This document shows, in pieces, positions 41,176 to 51,770 of a DNA stretch of 64,000 nucleotides. Numbering within the stretch: position 1 is the stretch's first letter; the number at the start of each line of letters is the position of its first letter. A program made the translations under genes and the position numbers. Source of the DNA: Agarophyton chilense (Eukaryota > Rhodophyta > Florideophyceae > Gracilariales > Gracilariaceae); NCBI GenBank assembly GCA_030374765.1, contig JARGXX010000071.1, positions 620,001 through 684,000 on the forward strand, written 5' to 3'. Below the pieces are notes generated by a model. The model made no database searches, had not been told where the DNA came from, and worked only from the letters and a program-made list of their open reading frames with translations.

Positions 41176-41622
41176 TGAAACGCACGGACTGTTGTGTCAG
41201 TGTTCTGTTCTCAACTTGAGGTAGCCTGGTAAATCGGGTTCTAAGGTCCTTATCCTTGACGGTGGCACTCCCAGAGTACTTGGTGCAATGGGCGGGCGAT
41301 TTCTGCGTAGTCCTACAAGTCGGAGCTTCGGAAGCGATGGCTTGAAGACCAATTGGTGAAACTAATGTACCAAAGGGGATGATTTAGTATCCTAACAAAT
41401 CCTTCCCGATTCTAAGAAAGAAGCGTCACTTGAGCCAAGTAAATATCGATGGCCAGGTGCTGAGATCTTCCTTGCACTGTAAGGCTATTCTATCACAACT
41501 AAATAAAACACAATAATTCACTCAATATGTCTAGTGGAGGTCAGCCAGTCCAAATGGCGTCTGCAAGATACCTCAGGCCCTGGAGAGTTACAGAACTCAA
41601 CCGTAATCGTTGCTTCTTCACA
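41176..41622 (-). repeat. Solo LTR of the RT2 family, at whose edge RT3 inserted
   Basis: Aligns along its length with the RT2 LTRs: TGAAACGCACGG at the left against TGTAACACAATGG, then the CGGGTTCTAAGG, CTCCCAGAGTACTTG and GGCTTGAAGACCAATTGG blocks, ending TTCTTCACA. The RT3 TSD CCCTG includes the first TG of this LTR. Its own flanks are CACCC (now at 21961-21965, beyond RT3) and AACCC (41623-41627), a TSD with one mismatch. It is the oldest datable insertion here. Confidence 0.85.
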
Positions 41623-42108
41623 AACCCAAGAAAGTCAACGTTGTTTGACAAGAAAGGCAGATCTTAGACGACTTATGTACACGTACTCTTGGGTGGTGAA
41701 ATATATCCCCCACGTCACCTTGCCACTCCTCAGCAGTTTCCGTCCCTGCAATATTCATTGAGACCCCGTCTGGGACGCAATAGTGTTCTGCAAGCCCACT
41801 TGGCTTGCAGAAAACTATTATGTCCAAGTGTAAGGGGGCAGTGGAACTGCCCCTTTACGCTTGAACATTCTTTCACACAAAAATTCGTAGTTCGTACAGT
41901 CCCAATTAGAGCCTTTCTTTGTCGCCAAGCTGCGTTCGCCCATAAGAATGTCTTCCGTTTTTTCATATGCCCTACCATGCTGCCTTTCATCGTTTGGGGT
42001 ATAAAACGAAACGGTAGCTGGGGTGTAAAACCTGTCCGTTCTAGGAAGCGCGCAACGGGCTCGATCTAAGAGGTGGAGATTGAATATACCTGTGGGGTGT
42101 GGCACCAC
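41623..42108 (-). pseudogene. Right-hand fragments of the interrupted unknown frame
   Basis: Minus-strand segments such as NWDCTNYEFLCERMFKRKGA (42108-41818) and GVSMNIAGTETAEEWQGDVG, then KICLSCQTTLTFLG (41827-41623), in different frames. The last continues in frame into 21965 (GARSFHWRKSLC) once RT3 and the solo LTR are removed, so this was one locus. The charged, Cys-containing protein is not recognised. A DNA transposon or a host gene are both possible. Confidence 0.42.
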
Positions 42109-42525
42109 CAGTCACTGAAGGGTGCAACAGGAACGGCGGGCGTACTAAGACCACGTTGGAAGACGGTGATACACACCACACGCGGGTCCGGAAAACCGTG
42201 AAGACATTAGACTGGCCTTTATGGTCGGAAATAGAAAATAAACGGGGTAAAAGTAGTCTACTAGGTGCTTAACTTTGCAAAAGTGACCAGAGTGACCATG
42301 TTTGGTGAAGATATATATCTTACCGGCCACCTAACGTACGATGGAGCTCTACGCCACGTGGACATGGGGAGGTGCCATTTACGTGCGCTTCCCTATCTAC
42401 TTAATCCTATATATCTAATACTAAATTAGCGAAAAGCTATTTTAATTGCTAACTAAACCAATGTTGTGCACGGCGCATGCCGGCAACCATCCAGGTCCAA
42501 CAAGTGGCCATCGTTACCTCCTTGG
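42109..42525. other. Unassigned sequence left of RT4
   Basis: No gene seen. The DNA is a mixture of AT-rich runs and GC-rich words and may be a remnant of another LTR. Its right edge (about 42440-42519, minus strand) continues in frame the ORF at 53536-53719 when RT4 is removed. Confidence 0.35.
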
Positions 42526-43159
42526 TGTCGTATAGTGGCACAAGGGATGACCTTTGAGGTTGTCGATATACTACACTGACCTTGTAGGTGATGGATGCGA
42601 GGGATCATCGGCCACGCAGCTCCGGGCGAGCTACCATCTAGGTGTTGTCAGCCACGTGTAGTGTTGACATGTACCTTCTGGTTGAGTAATTATTAGTAAT
42701 AGTAATTGTAATTAGATGTATTTTAGTACAGTAGTGGAGTGGCCACCTGGCACTGTAGCCAGTGTTGCCCAGGTCTCTGACACTAGGTCAGAGACCGTGC
42801 CTTGCTGGCACCTCCCGGGTGATCTGGAGAGTGCAGTCCACTGCATATAGGAAACTGCACCTCCCCCATCCTAATCTGATAAATACAGGCATCACTTGGG
42901 TCACGACCATACCTTTTGGTTCATTGTTTCTCAACTACCACACAGGCTTTCCCGCGCGTCGACACCTACCGTCGTTCACCCACACGGTATAGGCTAGTCG
43001 CCCCGCCGTTGGCCCCTGCAGAATTTCACGGTGCCCTGTTACCATCGAGGATTACTACGTCTACCTTCTAAGGTTGAGCGTCACCACTCTCCCTACAGTT
43101 GAGCGTCACCACGCTTCCGAGACAAGACAGTAGCATACCCCAGAGGTGATTGTACGACA
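42526..43159 (+). repeat. RT4 left LTR (5')
   Basis: 634 bp with TGTCGTA/TACGACA terminal inverted repeat. The family has at least three LTR copies in the window. Confidence 0.93.
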
Positions 43160-43162
43160 TTT

Positions 43163-43182
43163 TGGCCTCCCGATCTAGAAAG
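43163..43182 (+). promoter_or_regulatory. RT4 primer-binding site
   Basis: TGGCCTCCCGATCTAGAAAG, 3 nt after the 5' LTR. It differs from the other elements' site by only a few bases. Confidence 0.75.
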
Positions 43183-43305
43183 TATTTTTAGGTTTCGCCG
43201 TACTTCACGGTTCACGTGAGATTCCGAGAAGGATTGGACGCTCGTACACCTTTTTGGTTTCAGGAAATGCTGCAAAGCAATACAGGATACCACTATTGGT
43301 CACAA

Positions 43306-45330
43306 ATGGAACGACCTAAAAGGAATACGCGTGGTGCGAGCGCCCCGCCAAGCCATAAAAGTTTTAAAGAAGCCCCATCGGCTCACCCGATTCTGGAAAA
43401 CCCCGAGGAGCTGCTCCGGCACCCTCGGGACAAAACCGTAAAGGTACATGGTCCGGCGCCTATGGCAACGGAACCTCAAAGGGAATTACCAATCGAAGTT
43501 GCAGAAGAGGGGCTATGGACTCAGCTCGAAGAGCGAGCGAAAGCGCTCGTCACCCTCGCAGTTGAGGATGCATTAACCATAAAGGAGAAGTCGGGTACCC
43601 AGATGCTTCCGCCCTCAATGAACGTCGATGCATTTACCCGTATTGTGGTTGCTCGAGCAGCTCAAGAGCTATCGGACAGGATATTTGAGATGGTGAAACA
43701 GTGTCTCTTTACAGATGCTAGAGAGCATACCTACCGCGCTGTGCAGGGAATTTGGGTTTCCGAGGGATTCGCAGAATCCTGACCTACACAGGTGAACATC
43801 GCAAAGCGCATACCACAAGGGTTCCAAATGAGTCATTCCACCCATTCCAAACACTTAACTACTGATAGTGAGTACCTACAAGGTCCAAGGCAGAGTCAAG
43901 AGGTCCCGGGGAAGGTAGATCCTCAAGACATTTACCTGCCACCAATTACAGGTCTCGTTCAAAGGGATATCCATGGAGGTGGTCCAAAGGACGATTCGTC
44001 TGACTCGTCGGATGAGCGACGAAGAAACCGAAAAGGGAAGAAGCGGAGGACGAAGAGGGGACAGAATCGAGAGGATGATTCAGACCCCGACTCGTCAGAC
44101 TCAAGTTCCGATACGAGTTCATCGTCGGATGACGACTGTAAAGGTAAAAAGAAGAAGAAAACGAACAGGTCGACGAAGAAGTCGTCGAAAAAGAACCAGA
44201 AGGGTAAAAAGCGATACAATGAGTCGCCCGACTCTGAGTCGGACACCGAAATGGACCTGGAGGGGCACCAACCGTTGAACGATATGTTCACCAAAGCGGT
44301 TGATTACAGGACTTATCGGTTGATCAACAAGTCTTCTGAATACACCCAAGGGGTGGCTCAGAAGATAACTAAGTACCACAAGCAGCTCAGCTTCCAAATG
44401 GGTGACACAACCTTCACATGTACAGATCCTATTGCGATAATTGAGTTTCTACAGAAGTTCAAGCTTGCATGTGCCCAAAATGGGGTTCCTGAGGGCGCTG
44501 CTATGTGGCTATTTCAGTTTTACCTGAAAGGACAAGCATACTACTTGCTTCAGGGTAGGCTCTGCGGCAAAACCTTAGCGATGGATTAGGATGGCACAGA
44601 GATGTTGGAGTCATACCCAGAAGTGGTCAATTTCCTTTTGGAAACATACACCACCGATGAGGTTATCCAAGAGGCTTATTCGGAAGTCCTCGCCTACCAT
44701 CAAAGGTCTGGGCAAACCGAATCGGATTATCGCTAGCGCTGTGGAATCTGGCAACCAGCTGTGCTAATGTGTTCACTACCTCGAGGTTAAAGTCGCTATT
44801 TGCCGACAAAGCCCACAAAGCGATCCGTTCCCAGGTACCCAGCTACCTGGCCACTAACCGAAAGGTAGACTACAATGGGCTGGATCGATACTCCCAGGGC
44901 CTTGGAGATACCTTTCGGCTGGAAAAGAGACCAGCCGTGCCTCCAATCTCGAAGGATAAACCGAAAAGGTCGTTTGCAGGAAGCGAGATCCCATAACTCG
45001 CCGCCCACATCCTACGCCACTGCTCCTACCACCCAGGTTTCGAGGCTCCCGTCAATGGTAACGCGAGAACCCCATACTGGAGGCCTCGTTTGCTGCTTCT
45101 GTCTTGCGACATACCATTTGGCAAACAATTGCGCTAACTTACCTCCAGGGATGAGAGACCAGTTGATTCAGGCTCGCATGCAGAATCACCAACGTTTCTA
45201 TAAGTCTTCAACGCAAGCACCAAATAGGTTCCAACCCCGTACAGCGATACAGGTCAATACCATCGAGGATACACCAAACTTGGACTCAACCCCTCCCATA
45301 CAGGAGGAAAACACCGAACGGTTGGCATAA
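43306..45330 (+). pseudogene. gag: RT4 Gag, with stops and frameshifts
   Basis: Starts MERPKRNTRGASAPPSHKSF at ATG 43306. TGA at 43780-43782 and TAG at 44587-44589 interrupt the same frame. Layout: N-terminal region; Lys/Arg block and Ser/Asp block (DSDPDSSDSSSDTSSSSDDD, about 44080-44130); capsid-like region (FTCTDPIAIIEFLQKFKLAC); zinc knuckle CCFCLATYHLANNC near 45095-45135. The final TAA (45328-45330) overlaps the ATG of pol as TAATG. Confidence 0.85.
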
Positions 45331-46391
45331 TGGCCGAACCCAACCTGCAATGGGAAGGGCAATCGATACCCAGAACCTTGAAGGTGGAAGAGAACACGTC
45401 ACAACCAGTTCCGGTTTGTCATATGAAGTACAATAACTATAAAGTACGTGCTCCAATGTGTTTCTCCGATCGCCTTACGGTTCCGGCCACCTGCGTGTTG
45501 GATACGGGGGCCGGCCCAAACGTCCTGAACTCCCGCGTCATACCTGAGGCGGTACTTCGGAACTTGAGCCGACCTCCCGACAACAACCTGCTGGTGGATG
45601 CAAATGAGCGCCCATTAAACCTTAGAGGTATGCTCACCACTGTGGTGCAGCTCGGACACCTCAAGGTAAGACTGCAATTCTTTGTTGTCGACCGTTTACC
45701 AACAGACTGCCTACTACGTACGAACTTCATTGACAGACATGTCAAAGAAATCCTTCCTGGTTCCCGTACCGTCGCCCTATGTTACGGGGGACGAATTTCC
45801 ATTTTAGGTTATACGGAAACCAAACGGGGATTGTTCGTCAAACCGAAGAAGACAATATCCACCGAAACGGTCTCCAACAAAGTGCGCATTACCAAACAGG
45901 TTGTTATCCCGCCAACGCACCAAATATTGGTACCGATGTCGTATGCGACCCCCGGGCTGGTCATACTACAAAACCATCCGAGATTAGCACATCGACACCT
46001 CAACTTGATGGGCAACGAGATTGTCAACAACATCCCAAATCAACCCTTTAAGGTGTGTCTCAGCAACTTCAGCAGTCATGACGTGAAGTTGCCGGAAAAT
46101 ACCAATGTTGGCATCGCACTACCGGCACTACAAGGGGTCTTCACCATAGCTCACACTGATCTCGGCGAGGTCGCCTTCGATAAGGAAGGGGGGTGCGCAA
46201 ATGCGTCCACAACCACAAAGGTATCGATAAATACCAACTTGGAATCAAAGCTAACCGATAAGGCATCGGTAGACAAAGAAGAGGAACCTGACCCTGAAAC
46301 GCAATGGAAAGATACAGTCCAGATCGGTGAAGAAAACGGCGAACTGCGGCGCAGTATTCTCGACCTTCTGGAGGAGTTCGAAACCATGTAA
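45330..46391 (+). CDS. RT4 protease region (pol N-terminus)
   Basis: 353 codons from ATG 45330 (MAEPNLQWEGQSI), with retropepsin site VLDTGAGPNVLN near 45500. It ends at a TAA at 46389-46391, but the frame continues directly into RT, where RT1 and RT3 have no break, so the stop is probably a mutation. The start overlaps the gag stop. Confidence 0.85.
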   Translation: MAEPNLQWEGQSIPRTLKVEENTSQPVPVCHMKYNNYKVRAPMCFSDRLTVPATCVLDTGAGPNVLNSRVIPEAVLRNLSRPPDNNLLVDANERPLNLRGMLTTVVQLGHLKVRLQFFVVDRLPTDCLLRTNFIDRHVKEILPGSRTVALCYGGRISILGYTETKRGLFVKPKKTISTETVSNKVRITKQVVIPPTHQILVPMSYATPGLVILQNHPRLAHRHLNLMGNEIVNNIPNQPFKVCLSNFSSHDVKLPENTNVGIALPALQGVFTIAHTDLGEVAFDKEGGCANASTTTKVSINTNLESKLTDKASVDKEEEPDPETQWKDTVQIGEENGELRRSILDLLEEFETM

Positions 46392-47864
46392 TCAAGCCAT
46401 CTGGGCCAAATTAAGGCCACACAGCATCGCATCGAGCTCCTCCCTGACTCGAAGACGATTTATCAGCAACCATACCGTGCAGGTCCGAAGGAGAGAGAAG
46501 TAGAACTCAAAGAAGTGGAGCGAATGCTTCAAGAAGGCGTAATTGAACCAGCCAACTCAGATTGGGCTATTCCCGTGGTTCTCGTTCAGAAGAAAGGGGA
46601 TAACCGTATGAGGTTCTGTGTGGACTATAGGAGGCTCAATAGCGTGACCGTCAGGGACTCGTACACAATACCTAGAGTGGATGAGTGCATCGACTCTTTG
46701 GGAGATGCGCAGATATTTACCACGTTGGATGCCAATTGCGGTTATCGCCAGGTACCTCTAGGTGAGGAAAATCGAGTCAAAACGACCTTCACGTGCCATG
46801 CAGGTTTGTTTTGCTTCATGGAGATGCCATTCGGGTTGTGCAATGCTCCAGCCACCTTTCAAAGGGCACTGGACATCATCCTTTCGAAGGTTAAATGGAC
46901 AACCGCTTTGGTATACATCGATGATGTAATCATCTATTCCAGATCGGTAGAAGAGCATTTTTCTCACGTACGCACCGTAGAAACCCTCCTAGCTGAGGCG
47001 GGGGTGATGCTGAAGCTACGCAAATGTGTCTTCTGTACCAGAACGGTTTAATACCTGGGCCCCATCATAGGCCCTGGTACCCTACAGGTTGAGCCGAGCA
47101 ACATTAGAGCCGTACAGGAGGTCAAATTGTCACGATACAAGACAGACGTACGATCCTTTATAGGTTTATGCAACGTCTATCATCGCTTCGTGAAGGGATT
47201 CGCGAAAATAGCGGTTCCCCTTAACAAGAAGCTCCAGAAAGGTGAACCTGAACGGTTTGAGAATCTATCGAACGACGAAATGGATACCTTTGAAGAATTG
47301 AATCGAGCGCTGTTGTCGCCGCCAATCTTAGCGTTACCGAAAACAGGTCTACCGTACACGCTGGATACAGATGCATCCCATGCCCAAATTGGTTGTTGTC
47401 TCATGCAGGAGCAGCACAACGGAGACAAATTACCTATAGGATACTGGAGCCGCGCTATGAATGAGGCGGAGCAGAACTACACGGTAACCGAGAAGGAATG
47501 TCTAGCAGTAGTGTGGAGCATGTTGATGCTCCGTCCATACCTTTATGGTGAGCGCTTTACGGTGCGCACGGACCACGACGCCTTAAGGTGGATCCTCGGA
47601 CTCGCAGATGCGTCTGGTAGACTTGCTCGTTGGAGGTTGAGACTGTCGGAGTTTGAATACGACGTACAGTACCGTCCAGGTATTAAGCACAACATAGCTG
47701 ACGCTATGTCACTCTTAAACACCTCAGGGTTAGAGACAGAACCTGTGGACGATGATATCCCTTGCTTTTTGGTGTCATCAAACCAAAATGGTACCGGCGA
47801 ACACCTAGAAGGATGTTGGGACTTGGTGCCTTGCGGAACACCGACATGGCAACGCAGATACTGA
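46392..47864 (+). pseudogene. RT4 reverse transcriptase and RNase H
   Basis: RT motifs WAIPVVLVQKKGDNRMRFCV, FTTLDANCGYRQVPLG, EMPFGLCNAPATFQ and the active site VYIDDVIIYSR. After one stop (47049-47051) the same frame gives the connection and RNase H: LDTDASHAQIGCCLM, PIGYWSRAMNEAEQNY (Tyr where RT1/RT3 have TAG), TEKECLAVVWSM and RTDHDALRWILG. The frame ends at 47864 and integrase follows in another frame. Confidence 0.9.
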
Positions 47865-48931
47865 CCCTAGAGGAAAGGAACGTCATGCTCGTAACCCGAG
47901 AGGAATTCCTACGAGAACAGGCCCAGGATGCGTACTGCAGGACCCTGGCTGATCAAATTGGTTTCAAAGGATCACCATTCGATGTGGACCACAATGGGTA
48001 CATCGTGAGAAGGTCAACCTTGGATGGTAGCCTTCAGAAGGTGGTTCCGAAGGCTCTGCGCCCGAGAGTCTTGTATCTAGCGCACTACCCGCGACTATCG
48101 GGACACCCTGGTGCCACCAGGATGTATTACACCTTGAGGCAACAGTTCTATCGGCATCATATCGCCCATGATGTCTATACCTTTGTAGGTCAATGCGAAT
48201 CTTGTGTTCGTACCCGCGGCGAAATTCGAAAGCATCGAAAGTATCTCAAGCTGTTTCCAGCAGCTGGTCCGCTGGAGTTTGTTGCGATAGACCTTCTAGG
48301 ACCACTTCTCAAGACGAAGAATGGGTATCAACATATTCTAGTGATCACCGACAGGTTCTCGAAGCTCACGAGAGCGATACCATTAACGGAGACGAAGTCA
48401 AAAACGCTGGAGATCGCGTTCCTCAACAATTGGGTCTACTCGTATGGTGCACCACTGTACCTACTCACCGATAATGGTTCAAACCTGGAATCGAAGTTCC
48501 TCGAAGCAGTCTGTAACCTCTTGGGTATCAAGCACTATTTCACGACTGCCTACCACCCGCAGACAAACGGACAGGTCGAGCGCTTTAACCACAAATTGGT
48601 ATCAAGGCTACGACACTATACAGAAGAGCACCACACTGGGTGGGATGAGCTGGTGCCACCGCTCACCTACTCCTATAACCTTCAGGTGCACCGGTCAACG
48701 CAGACCACTCCCTTTGATTTGGTTTTTTCGCGACACCCCTCAGGTATTGTAGTGCAGGGAGATCATACCACCAGCACTGCAGCTGGCGCACTGACCCCTG
48801 CCCAAGTCAAGCGAAATACCCTTGTGAGGTTGAGGAGGGCTCTCAAACATTCAGAGAGCCGCCTCACTCCAGCCCAGAAGCGGTACAAGGCCGACTACGA
48901 CCGTAGGGTAACCAAATTGGTCTCTGTATAA
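47762..48931 (+). CDS. RT4 integrase
   Basis: About 389 codons. Zinc domain HYPRLSGHPGATRMY then QCESCVRT, a complete HHCC. Core triad: FVAIDLLGPLLK, LLTDNGSNLESKF and GQVERFNHKL. The frame overlaps the end of RNase H and is offset from it, so a frameshift occurred or was programmed. It stops at 48929-48931 but resumes in the same frame downstream. Confidence 0.9.
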   Translation: MLFGVIKPKWYRRTPRRMLGLGALRNTDMATQILTLEERNVMLVTREEFLREQAQDAYCRTLADQIGFKGSPFDVDHNGYIVRRSTLDGSLQKVVPKALRPRVLYLAHYPRLSGHPGATRMYYTLRQQFYRHHIAHDVYTFVGQCESCVRTRGEIRKHRKYLKLFPAAGPLEFVAIDLLGPLLKTKNGYQHILVITDRFSKLTRAIPLTETKSKTLEIAFLNNWVYSYGAPLYLLTDNGSNLESKFLEAVCNLLGIKHYFTTAYHPQTNGQVERFNHKLVSRLRHYTEEHHTGWDELVPPLTYSYNLQVHRSTQTTPFDLVFSRHPSGIVVQGDHTTSTAAGALTPAQVKRNTLVRLRRALKHSESRLTPAQKRYKADYDRRVTKLVSV

Positions 48932-49609
48932 TCGGGACAATATGTCTACATAGACAACCCATCTTCAGGTAAAAGACCACGAACGGGTGATGAAACAGAC
49001 GATGAAGCTATTGACAGAGATATCAATTCGAAGCTTCTACCCAAATCAGTGGGACCTTAAAAGGTATTGAACGCATCAGACCACACCATTACGGTTGACC
49101 AAGATGGAATACCGAATACGATATCAATTGACCGTATTACGGTAGCACCTGAAACGGTTCAACATCGCATGGAGGCGGACACCTCAGCCCGAGAGCCCAG
49201 AGCGGTAGCTCTGCGCACTCGACCCTCGGAGGACCCCACCCCAATTGAGGGGAGTGATGAACTACAACGGGATGGTCTGGGTTATAACCCTCTAACAGGG
49301 ACGAAAATGGAATCTCACACGGTAACAGTGGGAGCTCCCGACTCTGCTCCGACACACGAAGCTCCCAACTCGGAACATATGAACCCTCGACGTAGCGTTC
49401 CCCCGAAAGATCAGGACCAAACCTCAGAGGAATTTCCCACTGACCGTCTGGTGGGCCACACGCGAACCTACAATGGTTTGAAGTACAACGTCAGGTGGTA
49501 CGGCTGGGGCCCAGAAGGGGACACCCTCCAACCCCCAGCCGCATTACCCCCACACTTCCGTATCAGGTATTGGCGCCGTCACAAAGAGCCAATGCCTGCA
49601 GACAACTAA
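48932..49609 (+). pseudogene. RT4 integrase linker and chromodomain
   Basis: The same frame as the integrase after two stops (48929-48931 and near 49058). A polar linker ends in a chromodomain-like segment (NVRWYGWGPEGDTLQPPAAL) near 49490-49540. The usual Trp-Glu-Pro is Leu-Gln-Pro here. Confidence 0.8.
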
Positions 49610-49829
49610 CCTTAGACCTTCGTGGTACTCAGGCCTAGGGAAGGGGGAGAAAAGACGTCGTTTTCCGCAGAAGGTGGACGCATATGCGTGTCAGATTACC
49701 TACAAGGGAGGAAACGAAAGAACAACCGAATGGAACAGTAGAGGAGACAAGAAGAGACAACAATTTACTTGAAGAAGGACCTGTCGGTTTAGGAGCAATG
49801 GAATCAGGAGGACCCGCGTTATTTACTAC

Positions 49830-51770
49830 TCACGGAGGAAAAACTGCGGAAATGCTAGGAGCCATAGACCTAGGAGGTAGCGAAGGAGCGGTAGCCCCGC
49901 CACTGGGGAGAGGAGTCGAAACCAAAAGATGATGAACGAAAGGAACCGCCGGAGCGGGTTGCAAAACCGCAGGGTTCAAGTTAGCCCCTAGAATGGAATC
50001 CGTCAAAGGCTCAGATGGCGCGGCAGCAGAGACGCTTGCCAGCTTGGCAACCTGACGGGTGGCCAGTTGGTACGTGTCCAACTGGAACTAATTCCGGAAC
50101 TCACCAAGTTGGTTCAGCGCCTTCATGTATTGCGCATGGCGCGGCAGCAAACCTTCAAGGAGCGTTAATGCAGCAACCATAGAGGTAGGACTAGCCCTCT
50201 GAAAGTTGGTGACGAAAGACTGGCGAATTCGAGCCAGCAAACCGACCACGGCCGTAGAATCCATCATAGGTTGAGGTGGAGGACGAGCAATACCCGCCAA
50301 CAGAGGTCGAACCGGACCAGCAACCCGCGAGGCGCTCGGTTGAGTAGGAGTCATACCCGTAGAGATAGGCGACTTACGACCTTGAGGTAAAGGCTCGGAC
50401 GAGAAGGGACCAGCATAACGACCAACTGGTGTCTCCACAGTACCGTGATAAGGTTAGGGACTCGCGGGAGTTCCATAAACAGGAGGCTCCGCTGGATAAT
50501 ATTGGGCGTGGCGAGGCACAATCTCCCAAGTTGCGGGATCGAAAGCCTCCCAACCTTGATGGGAATCCCAATGGTAATTCTTGCTCTGCTCGAGATTCGA
50601 GTCTAAATCCTTCACGGTATAATCGGTCCCCTCCACGATTTTCTCGTAACCAAATCGGGAAATATCCTGGGCAACCCTCGGAGGTATGAAGAAGATGCGA
50701 CCTACAGGTTGAACACCATCTCGGTATATGTCAGAGTCGAAATTGCGACAATCCCAATCGATACCGTAACGGGCGGCCTCCAGAGTCAGGATGGCAACCA
50801 ACACGGTCCACTCCGGAAGGGCAATCGACCAAATGAGGTAATACCGCTCTAGATTCCGGGAAATCTGACTCCCGAAGTACGCCAAAACCGGCGGAGTTGG
50901 AACGCTCAGCGATAACGGAACCTCATAGGACTCCCACAACTCTGGTCGAAGCACGTACCAATCTTGACTGCCATTCGTAGGTTGTGAGAAGTAATCGACG
51001 GTATGAAACATATGCATAAAGCGAGTGTAAGAGTTGCGAGTGCGAACGCGACTTTCCGTCGCTGCATCCTTGCCCCACCTACTACGGTCAGCCCAATTGA
51101 TGGTGGTGAAAGGCCGATTCAGGGAAACCAATTCAGGTGAAACCGGAAGGTAAGTCTCCGGAATAGACAGGTACTGGCAGACTTGCACCACCAATCGACG
51201 GTAATAATCCAGATCCGGTTCGATGCGCACATACGGCAAGTCGCTGGGATATATCGGCGGGATAAAATACCTCAAAGGTTTTTGACGCTGCCGACTCTGG
51301 TAACATTCCAGTCGACCTTGACGAGGTTGAGACTCCTGGTCCCGTTTCTTCAAGAGCAATCGAACGGAGCGAAGGCGCTCGCAGTCCCAACGGGACAAAC
51401 CCAAGTAGGTATCCAATTGTGGTCTGGTAAGAGCTCCCGGCAATGACGAATTCCCCACCGCCACAGGCCAATCGTGCTTCAACAGGTCATTGCTCGTTAC
51501 CTGGTTGAAGGTAATACCAAAAGGTCCATACTGCCTCGTCGTCCGGTTCACCGCAAGGAACGCGAGATTGTGAGCCCAATTGGGTTATCTTGTCGGAGGA
51601 AGTCCACCACTGCGTTAGTACGGGTCAGCCGGAGTCCCAGGGGAGAACTGAGTCGCAGGGACAGGCACGCTGCGAAACCCAATGTTGATAGGCGTTCGAG
51701 AAGTCGAACAAGTCACCCTCTTGGTAATACCACCGCGTCCACGGCCACGCGATGGACCGTTACCTGACAT
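49830..51770 (-). CDS. RT4 convergent accessory ORF (antisense to gag-pol)
   Basis: One minus-strand frame from ATG 51770 (MSGNGPSRGRGRGGITKR) to about 49830, about 645 codons. It has a few stops (near 51615 and 51590, and at 50454 and 50088), with one uninterrupted stretch of 365 codons (51551-50454). Core motifs match the other elements: IYPSDLPYVRIEPDLDYY, PELWESYEVPLSLSVPTPPV, LAYFGSQISRNLERYYLI and HWDSHQGWEAFDPATWEIVP (RT1: GDFDWYDPWTRQLIT). The C-terminal part is Pro/Ser/Ala-rich and the N-terminus has an RGRGRGG motif. It ends about 220 bp from the chromodomain stop. The protein family is unrecognised. Confidence 0.75.

Noticed and set aside
42762..42992. A 76-codon frame present in all three RT4-family LTR copies (also 53163-53393 and minus 55547-55317)
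   Set aside because: It opens with GTG, sits inside the LTR, and is shared simply because the LTRs are copies. No protein features.
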